Of a stretch of DNA of 64,000 bases, positions 52,365-61,648 are shown in pieces (position 1 is the stretch's first letter; each line of letters begins with the position of its first letter). The notes beneath the pieces are model-generated. The model saw only the letters and a list, made by a program, of their open reading frames with translations, ran no database searches and was not told the origin of the DNA. The DNA is from Chloroflexota bacterium (GTDB taxonomy: Bacteria > Chloroflexota > Anaerolineae > Anaerolineales > UBA11579). The DNA is taken from positions 186,001 to 250,000 of the forward strand of contig JABFGG010000006.1 of NCBI GenBank assembly GCA_013112575.1. Reading direction: 5' to 3'. Both the position numbers and the translations under genes were made by a program.

Positions 52365-55300
52365 TCACACTATTGTCTTTGTTGATTCCCTGAGATCCTC
52401 CATAAATACATCAAGCGAAGGGAAGATTTTCTTTGCTGCCTGTTTATCATTATTCTCCTTTTTCTCTGGATTAAGTTTCTCGGTAAAAATAGTTCCGAAC
52501 TCGCGTCTTGGCTGCTTTCCGTCATCAGTTAGGAGATCGTCAATCAGTTTTTTCTTTTTCACGTACATCGCAAGCTCTTTTTTCGCTTTTTTGCGTTGCG
52601 CTTTTTGCTTCTTTTTATGTTTTCCCCAACGTTTTTTCATTTTCTCCAGAGCCTTTGCTTTCTCCGGCTTTTTATAATTTGTCATCTTGTCTTTGATAAT
52701 CGAAATTTCGTCCTTGGTCTTTTTTAGATCTGCATATACCTCTTTCATCTTATCTTTGCGCTTTTTGATCTGATCTTTGTAGTATGCGCTAAGATCATCC
52801 AAGATGTGCTCAATCGTTACCTCCCCCAGTCGTCGCTGCGCCTCAAATTGGATCTCATCAAAGAACTGGTCACCCGTTGTAGGATGTGGGAATTCCTCTT
52901 TATGAGTCTCCCAGTATTTTTTTATCGTGGCGGGTTCGTCCCCCGTGACGGTTGGTTTGATCAATACAAGCCACCCCTTCATCTCACCTAGCCCTCGGTC
53001 GGGATTGGCAGGGTATGTTATATCTCCAATACTGCAATGTTTTTGCGACATACCCGATTTATGCTTACCGGTATCCTTTGTCAGCGGCTTCAGCGCATCC
53101 ACATCGATATTCACATCAACACCAAAATCTGTTTGAACTTGTTGGAGCACGCTGAAAAGCGATTCACAATACGCATTCGGGTCGCTGCTTGCGTCGCCGG
53201 CAATGATGACCTGGCATCGTCGCTTAAACAGTGGGTAGAGCGCCAGATTATCGCCTGCGAAGGCACCGTCAGAGAGATTGACCAGTTCCTTCCGCTCATG
53301 TGTTCGCCCACGCAGTTCATCCCATAGATACCCTGGCCAAAATATGGCGTTTTCAAATTTTGTTCTGAATGACCGGGACTCAGTTTGATGTCGTTCTTTG
53401 CTTTTTGCAGCGTACAACAAGGGATTGGTAAACCACAGACCCAGACGGATGTTCAACAGGGTCGTCATGAACGCCTGGGCAAAGAACGTCAAATGCCCGA
53501 CTGAAGATGAAATGGCCGCACCGCTAAGAGCGATAGCATGAGCATATTTCGTGAGCCCGAAGGAGTTTTCTGCTGCGCGGTAATGTTTGGTGCGAACGTA
53601 ACCTGTAATTTCCGATCCGGTGAAGTGTCGAGAAAAGATAAAATGTTGCGATTTACGATCTTTACTCTTCAAATGCATGCTGCCAGGCAAGTTAAGGGCT
53701 GTGAGAACAAGATGGTACGGTGCCGAACTTCCATCTGGATTAACATCCTGCATACGAAGAAAACGATCGTCCCGCACAGTGCGCACAACACCAGTGCCGT
53801 TTTCCACCTCGGTCTTCATCACATATTCTGCAACGCGATCCCGGAAGAAATAATGGGGCGTAATGTAGTTAAAATTGACTCGCCAGCCGATGAGGGCAAA
53901 GATCAGGATAGCGATCGCGCCGATCGCCGATATAAGCGCAAGATTCCCTGGAGCGATCTGGTCGAGGAAGGTCTGCATGAGAAATGCTGTCGAGAGAATA
54001 AAGATGAGCACCAAAACACCTAAAACGTAATTCCGGATGCCAACAGGTAAGTCAATTAATTGCTGGACCCGACTCTGCCAATCCTTCGAATCACTGCCAA
54101 GACTGGTGAGGTACGCAGCGTATCCACCAGAAATTATTGCAGTGAGCAGGGACGCGACACCCGCTTGCTGCGAAGCGGCGTTTGCAAAATAATGTGGCAA
54201 GGTGAGTAGATTGAGCGCGATCAAAAAGACAATGATGTAGAGGCTCAACCCTTCCCATGTCCAAAAAACGCTACGCAAATAATTATTTGACCACACACTG
54301 ATTATAAATTGGTTGTTTCCTTCACCAACTCTTTGACGGCGATTAAGTGCACGAAAGACCACCAAGCCTACCAGATTGCCAACCCAGAAAAGCGGCAGCA
54401 ACCAGATCAAGAAAATATCCGGCCCCTCGACGCGGAATGGCAGAAATATAAACCGTATCCATATGACGCTCAACGCCATCAGACCAATGAACATACCTGA
54501 ACTGATGTTGATGAACAGCATATCCATCCAGTGTGTAGGCGGTAATCCCCCTTCCGCCCAGGCTTGACTGCCCATCAGGTTTTGCAGGTAATTCACATAA
54601 TAGAAACCAGCAATCAGCAGCACACAGAGCAATCCAAGCCATACCCAGTAAAAAGCAGCCCCTTGAAGGAGCACCAGGTTAGGTTCCCATATCACAACTG
54701 CACCAATAGTAACTGCTACCAATGTTGCGAGCGATGTGTAGGCAAACCATGCAAAACGCCGGATGTTTTTCAGGACTTTATCAACTTCCAGAGATATTGC
54801 CTTTGCTTCCGCGTTGGAAGAATCAATTTTGTTTTCGTGTAGTTTTTTCTTCCTACGGTCCAGCGCTTTAAAGTCGATGTACTTCCAATAGAATCGGGCG
54901 ACAAAAGCCCAAAAGACGGTCGCGCTGGTTGCGCCAGCCGCTATCGCCCAGCCATACATCCCCCATGGAAAGGCCGGTCCATCCGCTGCTGCTGCTGCTG
55001 CTGCTGGCGGATCTTCATAAGCGCCAAAGACAAGGCCGACGAGGTTAAATGTCGTCTCTGACTGGGATGTAGCATCATTGCTCGCATCTGCCTCGACAGC
55101 GGAGGGAGTCGGCTTGAGCGTATAGGTGATATCGACCCCCGTTTTGCTGTCCTGCGCATCAAAAACTATGGAAGTCTCTTCTTTCTCCCCCGCTGGTGTC
55201 AACTTGCCGCCATCAATGTCCTGGAGGATGGCAGGGGTCAATGTTGCAATCGAAAGATAATGAAATGCAGAAAGGGCCAGCATGATGGCGAGGTACAGGA

Positions 55301-57443
55301 TCAGCGTGTATCCCATTTTCGCAAATACCGCACCGATCCCACGTAAAATGTCACGGGTGACCCATCCCAGTCGAGGCGCCAAATAGTTGCCCTTATCCCT
55401 GAAATAGGACAGCTGGGAATTCAACCCCGGCTCATTGGATACGCCAAGATACTTTTTTTTAGTCCCTGAAATTGGCTCCCCTTGACCAGCCAAATCATCC
55501 GCGTCCCGGTCAAATGCCTTTGCCTTGGAATTAAAGGGAAATCTTTCCCAGTGGCTATAGAAATGGAATTTTGAGCCCGCTTTCCCATCATCCTCTATTT
55601 CTGTTTTCTTTGAGAGCAACGTTGTTAGCGCAGCAGCAGCGAATCCCCCTCCAGAAACACTTGAAATGTAATCAACCCATGGCAAAATCCCAAAGCGCGA
55701 TAAGCCCTGTTGCATACCAAGGTTAAATGAGCCGGATCGGATACCACCCCCTGAGTGGGATAGACCAATAGCGTTCCTTGCAACGACATCTACGGCTTGA
55801 TTTCTGCTTTTTCGACCAAGACTAGCAGGCTGCTGCATTTGTGCAGCAGTTTCAGGCAGGAATTGTGCGGCCGTTTCCCGCCGGGCGTTGAGATATCCAA
55901 ACTCAGCTGACCCAGCGTCCCCGACAACTCTGTCCAAGAATGCAGCGTAATTATTGGGAGCGACATAATCCTTTTCAACTTTAAATTCATCCTCAGCGAG
56001 GGGTTTTGCATCCGCTTCCTTCTGCCCCCTACTTTGCCACCACAAGATAGCCTGCACGACTAAAAGCATTATCGTAATTGCGACACCGAAAGCGAAGAGC
56101 ACAAGGATGATCCATTTCGCCAAAGAGAGGGCATAAGCAAAAACAAGTTGGCCTGGGAGAATGGTTCCAGCATCACCATTAATGGCAATCGTCTTAATAA
56201 TATCGAAATGGATAAAATTCTCCATCGAGTCTAAATAGCCAACCAACCAGGGCAAGACAGGCAGCAATGCAAGCAACTCCTGCGCGGATGCTCTAATACT
56301 GATAAGAATATTATTTTCCGACTCTCCGAACCATGAACCTACAAAGTCCACAGGTGATTTCGCGGACAGATAGAGTAGGACGGAGACCAACGCGGAGAGG
56401 GCGATTGCATACACAAGCGCAAATAGCCAATCCAACCCCAAAAACTGAATGTATAGATCTGCAACGTTTTCTAATACAATCACATTTTGGGGAGAACCAC
56501 TTTTGGCATTCGGATCATAAGATGAATCTACTACATTCGCCCAACACTCGAAGATGGCTTGAGCGCCATCTGTGCTATTGGCTAGCTCTAAATCAATGTG
56601 CCCTCCGCATTGATTTGCATCACCGCGGAGATTGCGCGCGCTTAGTGTCATGGTATTTATCATCATGACACTGAGTGCGCCAAAGACGACTACAATGAGA
56701 GCAGCAGGCAGCCTTTTGGATAAATTGAATCTGTCCGGGTTCTTATCTGAGAATCCGCTTTTTATTCTGCTTGAAAGCCATATTAGCGATGCAAGATATA
56801 ACGCTCGAAGCACCAAAAAAACGGTTGCTATCAGGAATGCAATCTTTATCGTTGAGAAGATGTAGGCCAGTGAGACGGATTGATCGCCGATCCGATATAC
56901 CGAGCCATCGGCCACTAAACCAATCATATCGAAATGAACTGCATTTTCTAAGTAATCAAATGCGGCTCCCGCGATCGGCAAGACTTGTAACCACCCGGGA
57001 TCCCTGCTTGAAAGATGGTAGAAGAATTTCAGAAGCGCAATTCCTGCTGCTGCGTATACAATCGGAAAAACCAGGTCAACGCCTGCCAAGTACGCTCGAT
57101 AATATTCGACAATCGTCTCTGGATCAGGCAGGTCGCCTGGTTTGTCTTGATCTTCTAAACGCAGCCAGCGACCAATAATCGTGCGAGCAGCTTCATAATG
57201 TGCACTTCGCTGCAAGGAAAAGTGACCTGGATTGGATAGTCCGTCATTATTTTGCATGAATGCGAAGGCTGAGGGGCTTGGATCGCAATCCATAAATGGA
57301 CAAGATGCCGCCGGAAACAGCACTTGTGTAAAGAAAATAACAGCTAAAACCAATATAACAGCAGCCACCGACAAACTCCTCGTAGTAGGAGGGTCTGAGA
57401 AATATGCCGTTTTTTTCAAGCTCTTATTTTGCTGTCCGTCCAT
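52365..57443 (-). CDS. Giant membrane patatin-like phospholipase
   Basis: The 1692-residue protein has about 16 predicted TM helices. An N-terminal membrane half carries an apparent internal repeat (YLENAVHFDMI near residue 168 and SMENFIHFDII near 408). The patatin core follows: oxyanion SGGGIRSGSF (~564), nucleophile SSVSGGGFAA (~598) and, after some 790 residues including ~10 TM helices, LSDGAFAGDN with the likely catalytic Asp (~1391). Patatins are lipid acyl hydrolases with a Ser-Asp dyad, usually with the pair within ~200 residues. A Lys-rich coiled-coil tail closes the protein. AAGGAGA precedes the ATG. Substrate and cellular face are unknown. Confidence 0.8.
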   Translation of the reverse strand: MDGQQNKSLKKTAYFSDPPTTRSLSVAAVILVLAVIFFTQVLFPAASCPFMDCDPSPSAFAFMQNNDGLSNPGHFSLQRSAHYEAARTIIGRWLRLEDQDKPGDLPDPETIVEYYRAYLAGVDLVFPIVYAAAGIALLKFFYHLSSRDPGWLQVLPIAGAAFDYLENAVHFDMIGLVADGSVYRIGDQSVSLAYIFSTIKIAFLIATVFLVLRALYLASLIWLSSRIKSGFSDKNPDRFNLSKRLPAALIVVVFGALSVMMINTMTLSARNLRGDANQCGGHIDLELANSTDGAQAIFECWANVVDSSYDPNAKSGSPQNVIVLENVADLYIQFLGLDWLFALVYAIALSALVSVLLYLSAKSPVDFVGSWFGESENNILISIRASAQELLALLPVLPWLVGYLDSMENFIHFDIIKTIAINGDAGTILPGQLVFAYALSLAKWIILVLFAFGVAITIMLLVVQAILWWQSRGQKEADAKPLAEDEFKVEKDYVAPNNYAAFLDRVVGDAGSAEFGYLNARRETAAQFLPETAAQMQQPASLGRKSRNQAVDVVARNAIGLSHSGGGIRSGSFNLGMQQGLSRFGILPWVDYISSVSGGGFAAAALTTLLSKKTEIEDDGKAGSKFHFYSHWERFPFNSKAKAFDRDADDLAGQGEPISGTKKKYLGVSNEPGLNSQLSYFRDKGNYLAPRLGWVTRDILRGIGAVFAKMGYTLILYLAIMLALSAFHYLSIATLTPAILQDIDGGKLTPAGEKEETSIVFDAQDSKTGVDITYTLKPTPSAVEADASNDATSQSETTFNLVGLVFGAYEDPPAAAAAAADGPAFPWGMYGWAIAAGATSATVFWAFVARFYWKYIDFKALDRRKKKLHENKIDSSNAEAKAISLEVDKVLKNIRRFAWFAYTSLATLVAVTIGAVVIWEPNLVLLQGAAFYWVWLGLLCVLLIAGFYYVNYLQNLMGSQAWAEGGLPPTHWMDMLFINISSGMFIGLMALSVIWIRFIFLPFRVEGPDIFLIWLLPLFWVGNLVGLVVFRALNRRQRVGEGNNQFIISVWSNNYLRSVFWTWEGLSLYIIVFLIALNLLTLPHYFANAASQQAGVASLLTAIISGGYAAYLTSLGSDSKDWQSRVQQLIDLPVGIRNYVLGVLVLIFILSTAFLMQTFLDQIAPGNLALISAIGAIAILIFALIGWRVNFNYITPHYFFRDRVAEYVMKTEVENGTGVVRTVRDDRFLRMQDVNPDGSSAPYHLVLTALNLPGSMHLKSKDRKSQHFIFSRHFTGSEITGYVRTKHYRAAENSFGLTKYAHAIALSGAAISSSVGHLTFFAQAFMTTLLNIRLGLWFTNPLLYAAKSKERHQTESRSFRTKFENAIFWPGYLWDELRGRTHERKELVNLSDGAFAGDNLALYPLFKRRCQVIIAGDASSDPNAYCESLFSVLQQVQTDFGVDVNIDVDALKPLTKDTGKHKSGMSQKHCSIGDITYPANPDRGLGEMKGWLVLIKPTVTGDEPATIKKYWETHKEEFPHPTTGDQFFDEIQFEAQRRLGEVTIEHILDDLSAYYKDQIKKRKDKMKEVYADLKKTKDEISIIKDKMTNYKKPEKAKALEKMKKRWGKHKKKQKAQRKKAKKELAMYVKKKKLIDDLLTDDGKQPRREFGTIFTEKLNPEKKENNDKQAAKKIFPSLDVFMEDLRESTKTIV

Positions 57444-57667
57444 AGTTGTCTCCTTCCCATAATTTGGCTAGATGACTACTCCGCGGCTGGGCTATTCAGT
57501 TTTTTAGCTTTCAGTGATAGAAACTATCGATAAATATCGCCACCAATACTCGTTGGAAGAGATTATAGACTATGCTCCTCCAATACTCTTGTTTTAAGAG
57601 CAATAGGATATAAATTGTACCATTATCTATTGGGTGCATTTGGCACATCTGGATAGGAGGAGATTCA

Positions 57668-58078
57668 ATGAGGCGCATTTTTTCTCTCAAATGGACATTG
57701 GGAATTAAAATCGGTGTGACAATAATCATCTTGGTCCTGCCGAGCTTGACTTTTCCTGACTACCTGTTAACAGGTTGGGGATTCCAACCGTATTTGACAC
57801 GCTTACTTGGGGTGTCTTATCTAGCCCTATCTATTACCTACATTCATGGACTGAGAGAAACGTTTGATGGGAGGTTTCCCATTGGCGCGGTCCTCACTGG
57901 AATTGCAAGCAACGGAGGGGCACTATTAATTCAAACTTCTCGTATATGGAACGAGCTGGAAAGCCAAGCTTCGACAGGTATCCCTTATACTGCCACAATT
58001 TCCATTGTTTTCCTTTTTTATATCACTTCAATGCTTAGCCTGCACTTGTATCGCAATTTCGCCTTGCAGTCAAAATAA
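57668..58078 (+). CDS. Small membrane protein, 136 residues
   Basis: The protein (MRRIFSLKWTLGIKIGVT) has about four hydrophobic segments. AGGAGGAG lies seven bases before the ATG. It is divergent from the patatin gene and lies in the segment between the two LuxR-gene tails. No family is recognised. Confidence 0.6.
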   Translation: MRRIFSLKWTLGIKIGVTIIILVLPSLTFPDYLLTGWGFQPYLTRLLGVSYLALSITYIHGLRETFDGRFPIGAVLTGIASNGGALLIQTSRIWNELESQASTGIPYTATISIVFLFYITSMLSLHLYRNFALQSK

Positions 58079-58133
58079 GAAAGAATGCAGGAGAAGCATG
58101 CATAATACTTCAATTATGACTGTTTCTTTGCAG

Positions 58134-58177
58134 CACTTATTGCGCAATAGGAATTCAGCGCCCTCGACCGACCAATG
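58134..58177 (+). repeat. Partial repeat of the LuxR-gene 3' end
   Basis: CACTTATTGCGCAA followed by diverged TTCAGCGCC and TCGACC matches 52162-52203. It carries a few substitutions and a four-base insertion. No coding frame is attached here. It lies just upstream of the truncated SRAP gene. Confidence 0.7.
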
Positions 58178-58229
58178 AGCCAGTGAAGAAAACGGTCCCG
58201 GACAAGCGATAATGCTCCTGGAGGTTGTT

Positions 58230-58547
58230 ATGTGTGGACGTTTTGTGATCACCCTTACCCCCGATCAAATTCTAATGGTTTTTGATACCCCGACACCTGA
58301 CGGCTATGCCCCATCCTATAACGTCGCTCCTACCAACAATATCCTGATCATTCCTAATACCGAGGACCGCGCCGGCATGTTAGCTCACTGGGGCATGATC
58401 GCGCCCTGGTTTAAAGAACCCAAAGCCAATCCCAAGTATCCCACCATCAACGCCCGCAGTGAAACCGCTCACGAAAAGAAAACCTATGGTGGACCTCTTC
58501 GCTCGCGGCGTTGCTTGTTCCCGGCTACTGGCTTCTACGAATGGTGA
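58230..58547 (+). pseudogene. SRAP (YedK-like) protein, C-terminally truncated
   Basis: The frame starts with the diagnostic MCGRF (Cys 2 forms the abasic-site crosslink). It continues through YNVAPTNNILII, HWGMIAPWFKE and TINARSETAHEK to PATGFYEW. SRAP proteins protect abasic sites in single-stranded DNA and are usually ~220 residues. This one stops after ~105, so the conserved His and following core are missing. GGAGG precedes ATG 58230. The next sequence belongs to another gene. Confidence 0.88.
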
Positions 58548-59100
58548 GTTAGAAATCAACAAAGATTCTCAAAATATTCACGTCGAATTTGTGCCATCAG
58601 TTGATTTCAATCCAAATCATCACCAGGTATATTTCCGAGTAATGTGTGGTGAAGCAGCACATTATCAAAGATGCTTGATCTACAGGACTTCTGATCTTAG
58701 TTTGCCACCGGCAAACTTATCATTATTGCCTCCTGATTGGATTCTTGGTGGTGAATATACGCCGCGCCCATCTGATTGGAGTCGATATCCTACCCAATCT
58801 GGAGCACGCTATTATTGGTTTTTTGGACAACACCGTGATCCTGCCGTTGAAGGCTGGCAAGCAGATGCTCAGGTAGGACATATTTATGATATTTTTGAGA
58901 ATGGCACCCTGAGTACAGTTCATTATGATGACACGGGTGCTGATCGTGATAACAATGACCTTGTCCTGCAAGTAGCAGTTGTTGGAAGAAGATCTTGGCG
59001 AGACCTCGTTCAAGCAGAAAACCAATTAGTAGCTAACGAGCAGTTTACAAAATTAGCCTTATCTGAGCTCCAGGAAAAATATGGAGGGGGAACCTCCTAA
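58540..59100 (+). pseudogene. 3' fragment of an unrecognised gene joined to the broken SRAP gene
   Basis: From the junction at about 58540 the + frame reads NGELEINKDSQNIHVEF on to a stop at 59098-59100 (~186 residues). A DDTGADRDNNDLVLQV stretch resembles calcium-binding DUF4114-like motifs (DxDxNDLV). No start codon of its own is apparent, and the natural frame enters from the SRAP sequence. It may be a deletion fusion. Confidence 0.5.
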
Positions 59101-59313
59101 TTGGTAATCATGGGCTACATGACATCAAAGCTTGTAACTCTACTCTTTTTCGTGAATTGATTATGGTCCGCTCTGGAGCGTGAAAAATCTAACTGATCAC
59201 CCATGACAAAAACGCGCGCCAAGACAAGGGCAAAACGACTGAGACTATGTATGCAGCGCTTTTTTCCTTTACCTGGCAATCAATTTTAGATCAGGCAATA
59301 ACCGCTGAGTTCT

Positions 59314-61410
59314 TCATGGAGATGAAGGTAGCATTTGCACCTCACGCCATCCAACCGTTGTACAGATCCACAAACGATTTATTTCCACTCCGGCACTGTC
59401 TTGCGTCAGAAAAGTCATTCGACCCCAATCTGCTGGATTTGAGCAGTCTCCTGATGACGGCACTTCTTGACGTTCAGTAAGTATATAGCCCTCTACATCT
59501 ACATCCCCCTGCACATATACACTTGCCTGGATATCCAGGACGCTCAAGTCGTCGCCCCCAATAATGGACAATTCGGTGCCTAGATTCTCATTTGGAGATG
59601 GAATTTGCCAGGTATTCACATCCACGTCGTAAACTGCCGTATCAGTACCTCCAACAATAATCGCGTGGCACGAGTTCGTAGTCCGCACTGAGATCACGTC
59701 CCTATGCGCGGTCACGTCACGCTGTGAGATGTGAATATGGCTGATCCACACTTGTCTGCCACGATTGATCTGGACACCAACCGTGTCTTTGTCCTCTGTG
59801 TTTCGTACGTTTATTGTCACATTATCAAGTATGATCTGACGAAGCTGAGCATTCCCCCCGCTAATACAAGTGGCATTTACAGGTAGCATTACGCTATCTG
59901 TTGGCGAGTCTAAGTTATCGAATCTGGCGTTCACAACTTCATGCCCTACGGCCGAGCCGTCTTGGTAATCTAACACATTATTCCCCTCGTACCAAACATC
60001 TCTCAATGTGAGTCGATCAAAATCAAATGTATCATTTTCACCTGTGGCCTGATAGTTCGGCGTAACTGCGTAGAAACCGCTACTGCCATTTGCTTCAAAC
60101 ACGGTCTGACCACCAAACAGAAATCCTTTAGCGGCCGTTAGAAATACGCCATACTTTTCATTTTCGCGGAACTGGCTACTCTGTATGGAATAGGTCGTGG
60201 CATTACCCTTGGATAGCTCATACATCCCATAACAATTGTGCCCGGAATAGACTTGCTCCAACAGCACAGAGACCCCATCCGAGACGAAAATCCCGGCCGC
60301 ACCCGGCATAATATTATCCTCTGCGTAACCGTTTTCGTCGGGATTCAGATCTGCTCCAGTCGAACTGAAACCTTCGTAGAAATCGTCATTGATCACATGG
60401 TTGATTGCGCAATTGGCAAATCCTTCCGTCCTTACGTTGCGTACGATCACATTCGTGACATTGCTGTTGAAACATGATTCAGTACCAATGCGGATGCCGC
60501 CTTTTGCGCTCATATTTGACACGAAAACCTTTTGAGGATCGTTTCCCGCACTAACGATCTGCTCCATTACCAAAAAGCTTTGCCCTCCCTCAGTAATGCT
60601 CCATTTTCGATTCGAGGTATCCGTCTTTGTTAAAGCTTCGATGGTCGGGGATCCGAATGTAACGGATCGCTCCTCAAATTCTTTCGCCATATTCTCTGTA
60701 AGATTTTGCGCGTCGAGTGCTTGTCTACCCGCATCAGAGAAATCCACTGAAAAGAGATGCCCTGTGATCTTTAAATCACTGATCGAAATGTGCCTCATCA
60801 AGCGGCCGCGGTGATCAATGAGGATCCCGTACCCATCGCCATGTACCATCAACTCACTGGCCATACCCTCGCCCTGGATACTAATAGGCTTCAGCGGTGG
60901 GCCTTCGCTATGCGGATCTTCGCTGCAATCATAGCTTGTATTTCCGATCACGATCTCATCAATGTCGAAACGGCCTGCTGGAATGTATAAAGTGCCATGC
61001 GGCGGCATGGCGGCGATGGCTGCATCAAAGGCCACTTGGTCATTCACATGATCGTCAGGGATAGCACCAAACCAGCGAACGTCAAACATGCCTTCTGCGA
61101 TTCTTAGCCAACGCCCTGGGCAATCCTCCGTGTCGCTCGTATCACAGTTCGGTGAGCCATTATCTGGTTCAACTACCGTGACACCATTGTCTTTCAAAGT
61201 TGATTCTGGATCCCAAACAAATACCCCCTTGCCTCCATCATTTGGGCTTGCGTAGCCCATCACAGTAATCGGATCAACAAAGGCATTTCCCGGGTTGATC
61301 TCTCGCAAAGCTGTTATGGTTTGGACCGGGGAATCATCAGGGTCCTCACTGCAGCCAGCCAACAATAAGAAAGCTAAGGAAAAACCTACGATGCAAACTA
61401 GCCTCTTCAT
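59314..61410 (-). CDS. Lipoprotein with right-handed beta-helix (pectate-lyase-3-like)
   Basis: The 698-residue protein has a signal peptide with lipobox FLLLAGCSED, then MFDVRWFGAIPDDHVNDQVAFDAAIAA, the entry motif of Pectate_lyase_3/tail-spike-type beta-helices. Long stretches of repeated short beta-strands rich in Asn and Gly follow. GGAG precedes ATG 61410; a longer frame would displace the signal peptide. Such proteins bind or cleave polysaccharides. Catalytic residues cannot be assigned. It is 239 bases downstream of another beta-helix protein on the same strand. Confidence 0.82.
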   Translation of the reverse strand: MKRLVCIVGFSLAFLLLAGCSEDPDDSPVQTITALREINPGNAFVDPITVMGYASPNDGGKGVFVWDPESTLKDNGVTVVEPDNGSPNCDTSDTEDCPGRWLRIAEGMFDVRWFGAIPDDHVNDQVAFDAAIAAMPPHGTLYIPAGRFDIDEIVIGNTSYDCSEDPHSEGPPLKPISIQGEGMASELMVHGDGYGILIDHRGRLMRHISISDLKITGHLFSVDFSDAGRQALDAQNLTENMAKEFEERSVTFGSPTIEALTKTDTSNRKWSITEGGQSFLVMEQIVSAGNDPQKVFVSNMSAKGGIRIGTESCFNSNVTNVIVRNVRTEGFANCAINHVINDDFYEGFSSTGADLNPDENGYAEDNIMPGAAGIFVSDGVSVLLEQVYSGHNCYGMYELSKGNATTYSIQSSQFRENEKYGVFLTAAKGFLFGGQTVFEANGSSGFYAVTPNYQATGENDTFDFDRLTLRDVWYEGNNVLDYQDGSAVGHEVVNARFDNLDSPTDSVMLPVNATCISGGNAQLRQIILDNVTINVRNTEDKDTVGVQINRGRQVWISHIHISQRDVTAHRDVISVRTTNSCHAIIVGGTDTAVYDVDVNTWQIPSPNENLGTELSIIGGDDLSVLDIQASVYVQGDVDVEGYILTERQEVPSSGDCSNPADWGRMTFLTQDSAGVEINRLWICTTVGWREVQMLPSSP

Positions 61411-61648
61411 CTTCAACTCCTTTTGATCGTTGGGAAATCGTAAGCAAAGCATAGCTTCCTCGAATGCCACGGTCTGCTATTCCGCCGTCATTTCCCTTTA
61501 TAACTAACTAATGCAACTCCAATCATTTTTATCACTGGTTGGAAAATCAAGAAAGTCGTATCCAGATGAAATTACGCTCTTCTATCCTCTATGCGACCTG
61601 TCCTCATCTGATGCGCCATGACCCTTTGAACGCCTGTGAGTTCTCTCG

